Shown one piece after another: positions 1-7,494 of a stretch of 21,066 nucleotides of DNA. Position numbers and translations under genes: made by a program. Position 1 is the stretch's first letter, and every line of letters begins with the position of its first letter. The DNA is from a virus: positions 1-21,066 of IMG/VR virus record IMGVR_UViG_3300023109_000173, one strand, 5' to 3'. A model generated the notes under the pieces. The model was given only the letters and a program-made list of their open reading frames with translations, was not told the DNA's origin and ran no database searches.

Positions 1-1578
1 GAAACAGAACTTGCGTCAACATTTGGGGCACCAAACGATACTTATTCACCAGATTTTCACGGAGCTGCTTACTATCTAAGATATAGCTCAGATTTATATG
101 TGACACGTTCTACAGGATCAGGGTCTGTTAACTCCCACGATAATGTAAATGCAACTGGTACTAACCCTGTGGTTAAAAACTTAGATGATTGGGACACTCA
201 ATCAGCGTCACGTGATTCAGATTCACACACATTTATCGGTAGATACCCAGGTGATATCGGTAACACACTACAAATTCAAGTATGTCCAGCACATACAGCA
301 TCATTTACTAACTGGGCATATAAGTCTAGTTTTGATGCAGAACCTGGCACATCTCAACATGCTGCAGATAAAAATGCTTCTAATGACGAAGTACACGTTG
401 CAGTTATTGATACTATAGGTAACTTTGGCTCAAAAGGCGGAGTATTAGAAACATATTCATTCGTATCACTAGCATCTGATGCTAAGAATGCAGACGGATC
501 AACTAACTATGTAAAAGAAGTTGTTAACAAAGGTTCAAACTATGTTTGGATGGCTGGTTTTGAATCAGTATTCTCAGACGTTGGAGCTGGAACCGGAGCA
601 GACAGTGGAGAAGACTTTATTCTTTCATCACCTGCTATTAAAACTTATAACCTTACTGGTGGTGCTAACTCTGGTACAATTACTGCATCAGATGTTGCAG
701 TTGGTTACGATCTATATGAAGATACAGATATAGTAGAAGTTGACTTTCTTATTGCCCCAGGTATGAGCACTAGCTCAGATCAGGCTACTGTTGTTAATGA
801 TCTTGTTGCTACAGCTAAAGCACGTAAAGATTGTGTTGTTGTAGCTGGACCAGCTAAGAATGATGTAATAGGTGTTAATAACCCTGCAACAATCACAACT
901 AACATAGTAACTACAGCTAATACATTTACATTTGATTCAACACTATTTGTTGATTGTAACTGGCTAAAAGTATATGATAAGTACAACGATAAGTATATTA
1001 ACATCCCTGCATCTTCATCTACAGCTGGTATTATGTCAGCCGCAGACGCAAATGGCGCTCCTTGGATTTCACCAGCAGGTGGAAGACGTGGTCAATACTT
1101 AGGTGTAACATCTACTGCATATAGTCCAAATAAAGCACAACGTGATACATTATATAAAGCTGGTGTTAACTCAGTTGGAAATATCCCAGGTCAAGGTGTT
1201 CTATTATTTGGTGATAAAACTCACATGAGTAGACCATCAGCATTTGATCGTATTAATGTTCGTAGACTATTCTTAACTGTAGAAAGAGCAATTGGAGAAG
1301 CAGCTAAGAATGTAATGTTTGAACTTAATGATGAGTTCACTCGTGCAGAATTTGTAAATATAGTAGAACCACTCCTAAGAGAAATCAAAGGACGCCGTGG
1401 TATTACGGACTTTAAAGTAGTTTGTAACGAAACAAATAACACATCTGCTGTTATTGATCGTAATGAATTCATTGCAAATATCTTCATTAAACCAGCACGT
1501 TCCATCAACTTTATCACACTTAACTTTGTTGCAGTACGCAGCGGTGTAGAGTTTGAAGAAGTTGTAGGTACTGTATAA
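1..1578 (+). CDS. gp18: Tail sheath protein gp18 (5' end outside the window)
   Basis: The open frame runs from base 1 to a TAA at 1576-1578 with no stop, so the gene enters from the left; 525 residues are visible against about 659 in T4 gp18. A GTG lies at base 100, but the frame and family-like sequence continue upstream of it (LASTFGAPND, then YYLRYSSDLYVTR), so it is internal. The C-terminal third carries the typical contractile-sheath end: GQGVLLFGDKT, the segment RINVRRLFLTVERAI and a closing region with FKVVCNETNNT. The sheath surrounds the gp19 tube and contracts to drive it into the cell. gp19 follows 23 bases later, as in T4. The family call is firm; the N-terminal part cannot be described. 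Confidence 0.95.
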   Translation, partial: ETELASTFGAPNDTYSPDFHGAAYYLRYSSDLYVTRSTGSGSVNSHDNVNATGTNPVVKNLDDWDTQSASRDSDSHTFIGRYPGDIGNTLQIQVCPAHTASFTNWAYKSSFDAEPGTSQHAADKNASNDEVHVAVIDTIGNFGSKGGVLETYSFVSLASDAKNADGSTNYVKEVVNKGSNYVWMAGFESVFSDVGAGTGADSGEDFILSSPAIKTYNLTGGANSGTITASDVAVGYDLYEDTDIVEVDFLIAPGMSTSSDQATVVNDLVATAKARKDCVVVAGPAKNDVIGVNNPATITTNIVTTANTFTFDSTLFVDCNWLKVYDKYNDKYINIPASSSTAGIMSAADANGAPWISPAGGRRGQYLGVTSTAYSPNKAQRDTLYKAGVNSVGNIPGQGVLLFGDKTHMSRPSAFDRINVRRLFLTVERAIGEAAKNVMFELNDEFTRAEFVNIVEPLLREIKGRRGITDFKVVCNETNNTSAVIDRNEFIANIFIKPARSINFITLNFVAVRSGVEFEEVVGTV

Positions 1579-1601
1579 GTAGCATAGAGAGGAAAAACTA
1601 A

Positions 1602-2129
1602 ATGGCTATTCTAGGAGTAGACGATTTTAAAGCCAAACTCGCTGGTGGCGGAGCTAGACCTAACCTATTTAAGGTAACAGTCAACTTCCCAGCTTATGCA
1701 GGTGGCAACGTCGAACAAACATCGTTTATGTGTAAAGGTGCTCAGTTACCTGCATCAGTAATTTCACCTATCCCTGTATCATTCAGAGGTAGACAATTAC
1801 AGATTGCTGGTGACAGAACATTTGAACCATGGACTGTAACAATCATTAACACTACCGACTTTGCGGTTCGTGATTCTATGGAAGCATGGATGAATGGAAT
1901 AAACGGACACTCAACTAACACAGGTCTTGTTAACCCAGCAGACTATCAGTCTGATCTTATTGTTGATCAATTGGATCGTGACGAATCAGTTCTTAAATCA
2001 TACACTTTCCGTGGTTGTTTCCCAACCAATGTAGGTGCTATTGATCTGAACTATGACACTACAGGTGCTATTGAGGAATTCCCAGTTGAATTCCAAATCC
2101 AGTACTGGGAGTCAAACACAACTACTTAA
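1602..2129 (+). CDS. gp19: Tail tube protein gp19
   Basis: This 175-residue protein is close in length to T4 gp19 (163). It forms the stacked hexamer rings of the inner tail tube inside the gp18 sheath. Family-typical stretches are the N-terminal FKAKLAGGGARPNLFKVTV, the central GDRTFEPWTVTIINTTDF and the C-terminal FRGCFPTNVGAIDLNYD followed by FPVEFQIQYWES. The ATG at 1602 has an AGAGAGGA ribosome site about eight bases upstream. It lies directly after gp18, and the next gene, gp20, has its own late promoter, so gp18-gp19 probably share a transcript. A second protein with the same fold signature is encoded at 7495-7989. Confidence 0.95.
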   Translation: MAILGVDDFKAKLAGGGARPNLFKVTVNFPAYAGGNVEQTSFMCKGAQLPASVISPIPVSFRGRQLQIAGDRTFEPWTVTIINTTDFAVRDSMEAWMNGINGHSTNTGLVNPADYQSDLIVDQLDRDESVLKSYTFRGCFPTNVGAIDLNYDTTGAIEEFPVEFQIQYWESNTTT

Positions 2130-2131
2130 AG

Positions 2132-2143
2132 TTGTTATAAATA
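2132..2143 (+). promoter_or_regulatory. Phage late promoter before gp20
   Basis: TTGTTATAAATA contains the full T4 late consensus TATAAATA at 2136-2143. It is one of three identical 12-mers in this window, all in gaps before structural-region genes. By T4 geometry transcription would start near 2149. It would be read by host polymerase carrying the gp55 sigma factor encoded at 10519-11112. Confidence 0.85.
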
Positions 2144-2147
2144 ATAA

Positions 2148-2179
2148 GGTAGAGGAAGAAATTCCTCTGCCCTATTTTT
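2148..2179 (+). terminator. Hairpin with GAAA loop between gp19 and gp20
   Basis: A 10-bp stem (2148-2157 with 2162-2171, one G-T pair) closes a GAAA tetraloop and is followed by TATTTTTA. It could end transcripts coming from gp18-gp19. The late promoter at 2132-2143 would start RNA almost exactly at the base of this stem, so it could also be the very 5' end of the gp20 mRNA. The T-run is short, so termination may be partial. Confidence 0.6.
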
Positions 2180-2194
2180 AAACGGAAAGAAACT

Positions 2195-3841
2195 ATGGCA
2201 GAAAATCAAGGTATTAATTTATTCGGTTTTGAAATTCGTAGAGCGGGTGCACGTAAAGCCGCTGCTAAGAATCAGCTTGATTCTATTGTCCCTCCAACAG
2301 ATGATGATGGTGCAGGTTATGTTACTGCATCTGGTTCTCACTTTGGTCAATATGTAAACCTAGATGGTGATGAATCCAAGGATAATGTAGAGTTAATTAG
2401 ACAGTATCGAGGTGTTGCAATGCACCCTGAAGTTGATGCTGCTATCGAAGATATTGTAAACGAAGCTGTTACTATTGAAGACAAAGGACTTGCTGTTAAA
2501 TTAGTCCTAGATGATGTAGAAGCTTCAGATAAAATTAAAAAAGAAATTCAAGACGAATTTAGTATTGTATTAGGTATGCTCAAGTTTAATGACTTAGGGC
2601 ATGATATTTTTAGACGTTTCTATGTTGATGGTAGAATATATCATCACTTAGTTGTTAATGATTCTAATTTGAAAGCTGGTATCCAAGAGATACGACCAAT
2701 TGATTCAACTAAAATTCGTAAAGTAAAAGAGGTCAAAACTAAAAAAGATCCTCTTACTGGTGCTAAAATAATTGAAAAAGTAGATGAACACTTTATCTAC
2801 CAAGATAAACCAGGCAAACAAGTTAGTGGAATTAAACTTACACCAGATTCAGTAAGCTATGTTACATCAGGTTTACTTGACGAAAGTAGAAAGAAAGTTG
2901 TATCTTATCTACATAAAGCACTAAAGCCTATTAACCAATTAAGAATGATGGAAGACTCATTAGTTATCTATCGTTTAGCACGTGCTCCAGAAAGACGTAT
3001 ATTCTATATTGACGTAGGTAATATGCCACGTGGTAAGTCTGAAGAGTATATGAAGAACATCATGACTAAGTACCGCAATAAGTTGGTATATGATGCAAAT
3101 ACTGGTAAACTAAAAGATGATCGTAAACATATGTCTATGCTGGATGACTTCTGGCTACCAAGACGTGAAGGCGGAAGAGGTACAGAAATCTCTACATTGC
3201 CAGGTGGTGAGAACTTAGGTCAGATAGATGATATTATTTACTTCCAAAAACGTCTATATAGATCATTAAATGTACCTAGTTCAAGACTAGAGCAAGAACA
3301 AGCATCTGGACTTCTAGGTAGATCAACAGAAATTAATCGTGATGAACTTAAATTCCAAAAGTTTATTGACAGACTACGCCGTAGGTTCTCTGGTTTATTC
3401 CTTGAGATACTGAGAAAGCAACTTGTTCTTAAAGGTACTATTACTAATGAGGATTGGGAAGCTTGGCGTAATGAGTTAGTTGTAGACTTTGTATCAGATA
3501 ATCACTTTGCAGAATTGCGTAATGCAGAACTTGTTAGAGAAAGATTACAGACATTAGATATGACTCAACAGTATGTTGGAGAATTCTATTCTAAAGAATG
3601 GGTATTTAAGAATATATTGAATCTATCTCAAGAGGAGATGGAAGAAATGAAGAAACAAATGGCTCAAGAAGAATCAGATGGTGAAGTAATGCCAGATGAA
3701 GATGGTGATACAGATTATGATAATCAATCAAAGCCAGATATGGATAATGATCCAGAGCCAGAGGAAAAACCTCGTGTAGATACTGATAAACTTGAAAAAG
3801 ATCCAAAGGATCCTAAGCAAAAGAAGAAAGATGATAAATAA
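2195..3841 (+). CDS. gp20: Portal vertex protein gp20
   Basis: At 548 residues it is close to T4 gp20 (524). Twelve copies form the portal ring at the head vertex, nucleate prohead assembly and provide the DNA channel and neck attachment point. Recognisable portal segments include IRQYRGVAMHPEVDAAIEDI, RRFYVDGRIYHH, RAPERRIFYIDVGNMPRGK and RSLNVPSSRLEQEQ. The last 80 or so residues are low-complexity, rich in Asp, Glu, Lys and Met, and look disordered. The ATG at 2195 follows a GGAAAG ribosome site. The stop overlaps the next ATG by one base (TAATG), which suggests coupled translation with the prohead core gene. Confidence 0.96.
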   Translation: MAENQGINLFGFEIRRAGARKAAAKNQLDSIVPPTDDDGAGYVTASGSHFGQYVNLDGDESKDNVELIRQYRGVAMHPEVDAAIEDIVNEAVTIEDKGLAVKLVLDDVEASDKIKKEIQDEFSIVLGMLKFNDLGHDIFRRFYVDGRIYHHLVVNDSNLKAGIQEIRPIDSTKIRKVKEVKTKKDPLTGAKIIEKVDEHFIYQDKPGKQVSGIKLTPDSVSYVTSGLLDESRKKVVSYLHKALKPINQLRMMEDSLVIYRLARAPERRIFYIDVGNMPRGKSEEYMKNIMTKYRNKLVYDANTGKLKDDRKHMSMLDDFWLPRREGGRGTEISTLPGGENLGQIDDIIYFQKRLYRSLNVPSSRLEQEQASGLLGRSTEINRDELKFQKFIDRLRRRFSGLFLEILRKQLVLKGTITNEDWEAWRNELVVDFVSDNHFAELRNAELVRERLQTLDMTQQYVGEFYSKEWVFKNILNLSQEEMEEMKKQMAQEESDGEVMPDEDGDTDYDNQSKPDMDNDPEPEEKPRVDTDKLEKDPKDPKQKKKDDK

Positions 3842-4089
3842 TGGAAATGAATAGTACACTCACAGATTTTATTGATGCAGTTGGAACAAAAGATTTTGCT
3901 AAAGCTGAACCTATGTTTAATGATATGATGACTTCTAAAGTAGGTGATGCACTTGATGCTGAAAAGATTGCTCTTGCTAATTCTGTATATAATGGTGCTG
4001 ATGAAGAACAATTAGAACTAGATATAGAAGATAATGAAGCTGAAGAACCAGTGGAAGAAATTTCGTCAGAAGAACAATTAGAAGATTAA
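3841..4089 (+). CDS. gp67: Prohead core protein, gp67-like
   Basis: This 82-residue protein matches T4 gp67 (80 residues) in size, position between gp20 and gp21, and composition. The N-terminal half resembles the short helical part of this family (DFIDAVGTKDFAKAEPMFND, then SKVGDALDAEKIALANSVY). The C-terminal 30 residues are almost all acidic (residues 53-82). In T4, gp67 is a minor component of the internal scaffold and is cut by gp21 during maturation. I see no clear [I/L]xE site for gp21 in this copy. The ATG at 3841 shares a base with the gp20 stop; an in-frame ATG two codons later is an alternative start. The call rests on position and composition as much as on sequence. Confidence 0.7.
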   Translation: MEMNSTLTDFIDAVGTKDFAKAEPMFNDMMTSKVGDALDAEKIALANSVYNGADEEQLELDIEDNEAEEPVEEISSEEQLED

Positions 4090-4090
4090 A

Positions 4091-4102
4091 TTGTTATAAA
4101 TA
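4091..4102 (+). promoter_or_regulatory. Phage late promoter before the gene-68-position protein and gp21
   Basis: A second exact copy of TTGTTATAAATA, just after the gp67-like stop codon. The predicted start near 4108 leaves a leader of about 24 bases. It would drive the gene at 4132, then gp21, gp22 and gp23, since no other promoter is visible before the terminator after gp23. Confidence 0.85.
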
Positions 4103-4131
4103 TTAGTTGAAACATAAGGTAACGTAACTTA

Positions 4132-4347
4132 ATGAAAACATTTTTGCAAATACGGGAAAAAAGAATAAGTAAAATGCCCCCTGGTGAACATGTTTTTGAT
4201 ACCAAAGTAAAAGGTATTGAAGTTATGGTACATAAAGAAAAGAATAAATTTGTTACATATGTTGACATGGAAAAATTAGATACATTTCGTGATCTAAATT
4301 CGGCTAAAAAAGCTGGACTAGAATTTGTCAAACAATTTAAAGGATAA
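4132..4347 (+). CDS. Small protein in the gene 68 position (possible prohead core protein)
   Basis: This 71-residue basic protein lies exactly where T4 has gene 68, between gene 67 and the protease gene. It has no motif I can name; a central stretch reads KGIEVMVHKEKNKFVTYVDM and may form a small beta unit. T4 gp68 is about twice as long, and I cannot align the two, so the call rests on position alone. It is the first gene after a late promoter. Its stop codon overlaps the AAAGGA ribosome site of gp21, which begins five bases after it, so the two are probably translated together. Confidence 0.5.
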   Translation: MKTFLQIREKRISKMPPGEHVFDTKVKGIEVMVHKEKNKFVTYVDMEKLDTFRDLNSAKKAGLEFVKQFKG

Positions 4348-4351
4348 TTAG

Positions 4352-5014
4352 ATGAAGCTTATTACAGAATATACAGAAACTGATGTTCAATGTATTGTAG
4401 AAGCTAACGATAAAGGCGAGAAATCGTATGTTATCGAAGGTATTTTTGCAATGGCTGATTCTAAAAACCGTAACGGACGCATATATCCAAAATCAATTAT
4501 GGAAAATGCAGTTGCTAAATACGTTACGGAACAAGTAAAAACTAAGCGTGCAGTTGGAGAACTAAACCATCCAGATGGTCCAACAGTAAACTTAGATAAG
4601 GTATCCCATCTTATTACTGATCTTCAATTTGAAGGTAATAATGTGATGGGTAAGGCACAAGTATTGGATACTCCTATGGGTAAGATTGTAAAAGGTCTTC
4701 TTGATGGTGGTGTGCAACTAGGTGTGTCAACTCGTGGTATGGGTAGTCTCGAACAGAGAAACGGCGTAACAATGGTCAAAGACGATTTCATTCTTAATAC
4801 AGTTGATATTGTACAAGATCCATCTGCCCCACAAGCTTTCGTTAATGGAATAATGGAAGGTGTAGACTGGGTTTGGAATAACGGCGTAATCGAAGCAAGA
4901 GAAATTGAAAGAATGGAGACTGAGATTAAGAAGGCTCCACGTGCTGACCTCTATGAGGCTCAAACACGTGAGTTCAAGAATTTCCTCTCGTTACTCAAAA
5001 CAAAAAGCATGTAA
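4352..5014 (+). CDS. gp21: Prohead maturation protease gp21
   Basis: This 220-residue protein is the size of T4 gp21 (212), a serine protease of peptidase family S77 that acts inside the prohead on scaffold and capsid proteins. His73 in VGELNHPDGP and Ser126 in QLGVSTRGMGS are the expected catalytic pair; I do not assign the third residue. The N-terminal GIFAMADSKNRNGRIYP is a family hallmark. Candidate self-cleavage sites of the T4 type ([I/L]xE before A/G) occur at Glu17-Ala18 (IVE), Glu169-Gly170 (IME) and Glu202-Ala203 (LYE). AAAGGA at 4339-4344 supports the ATG at 4352. Confidence 0.94.
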   Translation: MKLITEYTETDVQCIVEANDKGEKSYVIEGIFAMADSKNRNGRIYPKSIMENAVAKYVTEQVKTKRAVGELNHPDGPTVNLDKVSHLITDLQFEGNNVMGKAQVLDTPMGKIVKGLLDGGVQLGVSTRGMGSLEQRNGVTMVKDDFILNTVDIVQDPSAPQAFVNGIMEGVDWVWNNGVIEAREIERMETEIKKAPRADLYEAQTREFKNFLSLLKTKSM

Positions 5015-5025
5015 AGGAGTACAGC

Positions 5026-6048
5026 ATGTCTGAAGAAAATCAGATCACTGATGCAGAACTCCATGACGAGAACGTTGTGGAAGAAGCTCATGATCCTAAA
5101 AATGCAGAAGTACAATCTGTCGATTCTGTCGACAAGGCGGCTAAAGCAACAACACAGGCGGCGGCACCAAAAACTAAAGCTGGCATGATTAATGCAATGT
5201 ACGGTAAGTTATCGAAGATGAAAAAAGCTGATCTTCAAGCATCTTACGGTAAAATGATGGGCGAAGAAGTAGAAGCTGATGAAGCTGATGTGGTAGCAGA
5301 GAATGCTACAGCAGAAGTTGACTTCAACTATACAACTGAGCTTGATGCATTGGTTGAGTCTGAAGCAACTCTTTCTGAAGAGTTCAAGACAAAGACAGCA
5401 ATTATTTTTGAATCCGCAGTCAAAACAAAACTTACAGAGGAAATTGATCGTCTGGAAGAAACATATGCAACTGAATTAGCTGAGGAAGTTTCTACTATTA
5501 AAACTGACTTAGTTGAAAAAGTTGACAGCTACCTAAACTATGTGGTTGAATCATGGGTTGAAGACAACAAAGTTGCTATTCAAGCCGGTTTACGCACAGA
5601 AATCGCAGAAGGTTTCATGAGCAAGTTGAAAGACGTGTTTATTGAATCTTACATTGCCGTACCAGAAGATAAAGTTGACCTAGTTGATGATTTATCTGAG
5701 CAAGTGAAAGAACTTGAAGAAGCTCTTAATTCACGTACAGAAGATGCAATGTCTATCTCTGAGCAACTAGACACTTATAAGCGTAATGCAATTATTGCAG
5801 AAGCTGCAAAGGGTTTAGCAGACACACAAGTTGAAAAACTAACTAAATTGGTTGAAGGCTTTGATTTTGATGACGAAGCTACATTTGCAGAAAAAGTTGC
5901 AATTGTAAAAGAGTCTAACTTCAAACCAGAAGCAATTGAATCCACTATTGCAGAAGAAACTGAAGATGATGCATCAGATGCTATCGTTGAAGGCAATTCC
6001 GATGTAATGAACACCTACCTTTCTGCAATCAGAAAATCTCAAAAGTAA
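5026..6048 (+). CDS. gp22: Prohead scaffold protein gp22
   Basis: A 340-residue, strongly acidic, mostly helical protein with long predicted coiled coils (about residues 100-170 and 215-280). It lies between the protease and the capsid gene as in T4, where gp22 (269 residues) forms the main internal scaffold and is then digested. The conserved segment INAMYGKLSKMKKADLQASY (residues 55-74) is typical of marine T4-like gp22. T4-style cleavage sites with Ala or Gly after the cut are at Glu195, Glu259, Glu277 and Glu322. A strong AAAGGAG lies seven bases before the ATG at 5026. Confidence 0.92.
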   Translation: MSEENQITDAELHDENVVEEAHDPKNAEVQSVDSVDKAAKATTQAAAPKTKAGMINAMYGKLSKMKKADLQASYGKMMGEEVEADEADVVAENATAEVDFNYTTELDALVESEATLSEEFKTKTAIIFESAVKTKLTEEIDRLEETYATELAEEVSTIKTDLVEKVDSYLNYVVESWVEDNKVAIQAGLRTEIAEGFMSKLKDVFIESYIAVPEDKVDLVDDLSEQVKELEEALNSRTEDAMSISEQLDTYKRNAIIAEAAKGLADTQVEKLTKLVEGFDFDDEATFAEKVAIVKESNFKPEAIESTIAEETEDDASDAIVEGNSDVMNTYLSAIRKSQK

Positions 6049-6063
6049 GAGGGAATAATCCAA

Positions 6064-7377
6064 ATGAATACATACGACAACCTAGTCGAAAAATGGAACC
6101 CAGTGTTGAACGAAGAGTCAGCTGGATCCATCACCGATGCCCACAAACGTAGCGTAACAGCTGCTTTGTTGGAAAACACAGAACAAGCGCTAAAGGAAGA
6201 GCGTCAATTAACAGAAGCAGCTCCAACTAACTCTGCTTTAGGCGCAGGCTCAAACTGGGATCCAATCTTGATCTCACTAGTACGTCGTGCGGCACCTAAC
6301 ATGGTTGCATACGACCTAGCTGGTGTTCAACCTATGTCTGGTCCAACTGGCTTGATCTTCGCAATGAAGTCACGTTATGAAGGTCCAGCTGGAACAGAAG
6401 CATTGTTCAACGAAGCAGATACACGTTTCTCTGGTTCACAAGCACAAGCTGCACAAGCTGCAAGCCCATCAGGTCTTGACGTAACTAATGCTAACTCAGC
6501 ACACACAATCGATTCCGATCGATTAACTGCATTAGGCGCAGGTGGTATGACTACTGACTCAGCTGAAGCATTAGGTGATGCATCTAGTAATGCATTTGCT
6601 GAAATGGGTTTTTCAATCGAAAAAGCAACAGTGACTGCAAAATCACGTGCTTTAAAAGCTGAGTACTCACTAGAGCTTGCACAAGACTTGAAAGCAATCC
6701 ACGGTTTGGATGCTGAAACAGAATTAGCAAACATCTTGTCTACAGAAATCTTAGCGGAAATGAACCGTGAAGTTATCCGTACAATCAACTCACAAGCTAA
6801 ATCTGGTGCACAACAATCTAACGTAGCTGTACGTGGTATCTTTGATATGTCTACAGATGCGGACGGACGTTGGTCAGTTGAAAAGTTCAAAGGTTTGATG
6901 GTACAAATCGAACGTGAAGCTAACAAAATTGCTAAAGAAACACGCAGAGGAAAAGGTAACGTAGTTATGTGTTCTTCTGATGTTGCATCTGCACTTGCTG
7001 CAGCAGGCATGTTAGATTACACTCCAGCTATCTCAGCTAACTTAAATGTTGACGATACAGGCAACTTGTTTGCTGGTGTTCTTAACGGCCGTACAAAAGT
7101 ATATATTGACCCATATGCAACTGTAGACTATGTAACTGTTGGTTACAAAGGTACAAACCCATATGACGCTGGTGTATTCTACTGTCCATACGTACCATTA
7201 ACAATGATGCGTGCTGTTGGTGAAAACAACTTCCAACCAAAAATCGGTTTCAAAACTCGCTACGGCATGGTTTCTAACCCATTCGTTGGTTCAACTGCTG
7301 CAAACGGTTTAGCTGCTGCTAAATCTAACCAGTATTACCGTATCTTCCGTGTAGATAACATCTTAACATCTGTATAA
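6064..7377 (+). CDS. gp23: Major capsid protein gp23
   Basis: At 437 residues it is shorter than T4 gp23 (521), as in marine T4-like phages. It builds the hexamers of the head shell. Conserved segments include NWDPILISLVRRAAPNMVAY (64-83), AEMGFSIEKATVTAKSRALK, AEYSLELAQDLKAIHGLDAE, RTINSQAKSGAQ and the C-terminal VDPYATVDYVTVGYKG-type region. The sequence QLTE-AAPT puts a gp21 cleavage site after Glu51, so the mature protein would start at Ala52 (T4 removes 65 residues). Codon use looks more selective (many AAC, GAC, TTG) than in neighbouring genes, fitting very high expression. A terminator follows; no gene 24 is present. Confidence 0.97.
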   Translation: MNTYDNLVEKWNPVLNEESAGSITDAHKRSVTAALLENTEQALKEERQLTEAAPTNSALGAGSNWDPILISLVRRAAPNMVAYDLAGVQPMSGPTGLIFAMKSRYEGPAGTEALFNEADTRFSGSQAQAAQAASPSGLDVTNANSAHTIDSDRLTALGAGGMTTDSAEALGDASSNAFAEMGFSIEKATVTAKSRALKAEYSLELAQDLKAIHGLDAETELANILSTEILAEMNREVIRTINSQAKSGAQQSNVAVRGIFDMSTDADGRWSVEKFKGLMVQIEREANKIAKETRRGKGNVVMCSSDVASALAAAGMLDYTPAISANLNVDDTGNLFAGVLNGRTKVYIDPYATVDYVTVGYKGTNPYDAGVFYCPYVPLTMMRAVGENNFQPKIGFKTRYGMVSNPFVGSTAANGLAAAKSNQYYRIFRVDNILTSV

Positions 7378-7392
7378 GATAACCATAATATA

Positions 7393-7414
7393 GGGAGAGG
7401 ATTTAACCTCTCCC
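7393..7414 (+). other. Stem-loop in the gp23 3' region
   Basis: A perfect 8-bp stem, GGGAGAGG with CCTCTCCC, closes a six-base ATTTAA loop 15 bases after the gp23 stop. No T-run follows, so it is unlikely to be a terminator itself. Ahead of the real terminator, it could protect the 3' end of the abundant gp23 mRNA. Confidence 0.7.
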
Positions 7415-7423
7415 ACCTAAACT

Positions 7424-7451
7424 GGGCTGCCTTAGGGTAGCCCTTTTTTTT
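7424..7451 (+). terminator. Rho-independent terminator after gp23
   Basis: An 8-bp GC-rich stem (7424-7431 with 7436-7443, one G-T pair) with a TTAG loop is followed directly by eight T residues (7444-7451). It would end the head-gene transcript. The last two Ts are the first bases of the next late promoter. Confidence 0.92.
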
Positions 7452-7461
7452 GTTATAAATA
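7450..7461 (+). promoter_or_regulatory. Phage late promoter before the gp19-like gene
   Basis: A third exact copy of TTGTTATAAATA, overlapping the T-run of the gp23 terminator. Transcription would start near 7467 and give a leader of about 28 bases. It may carry on into uvsY, since no terminator is seen between the two genes. Confidence 0.85.
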
Positions 7462-7494
7462 GTTATTGATAGACTTATACAATAAGGACAGACA

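Noticed and set aside
6375-7010. A 211-codon open frame on the minus strand inside gp23
   Set aside because: It lies wholly antisense to a certain capsid gene with biased codons, has no ribosome site, and its Ser/Ala-rich protein is typical of a shadow frame.
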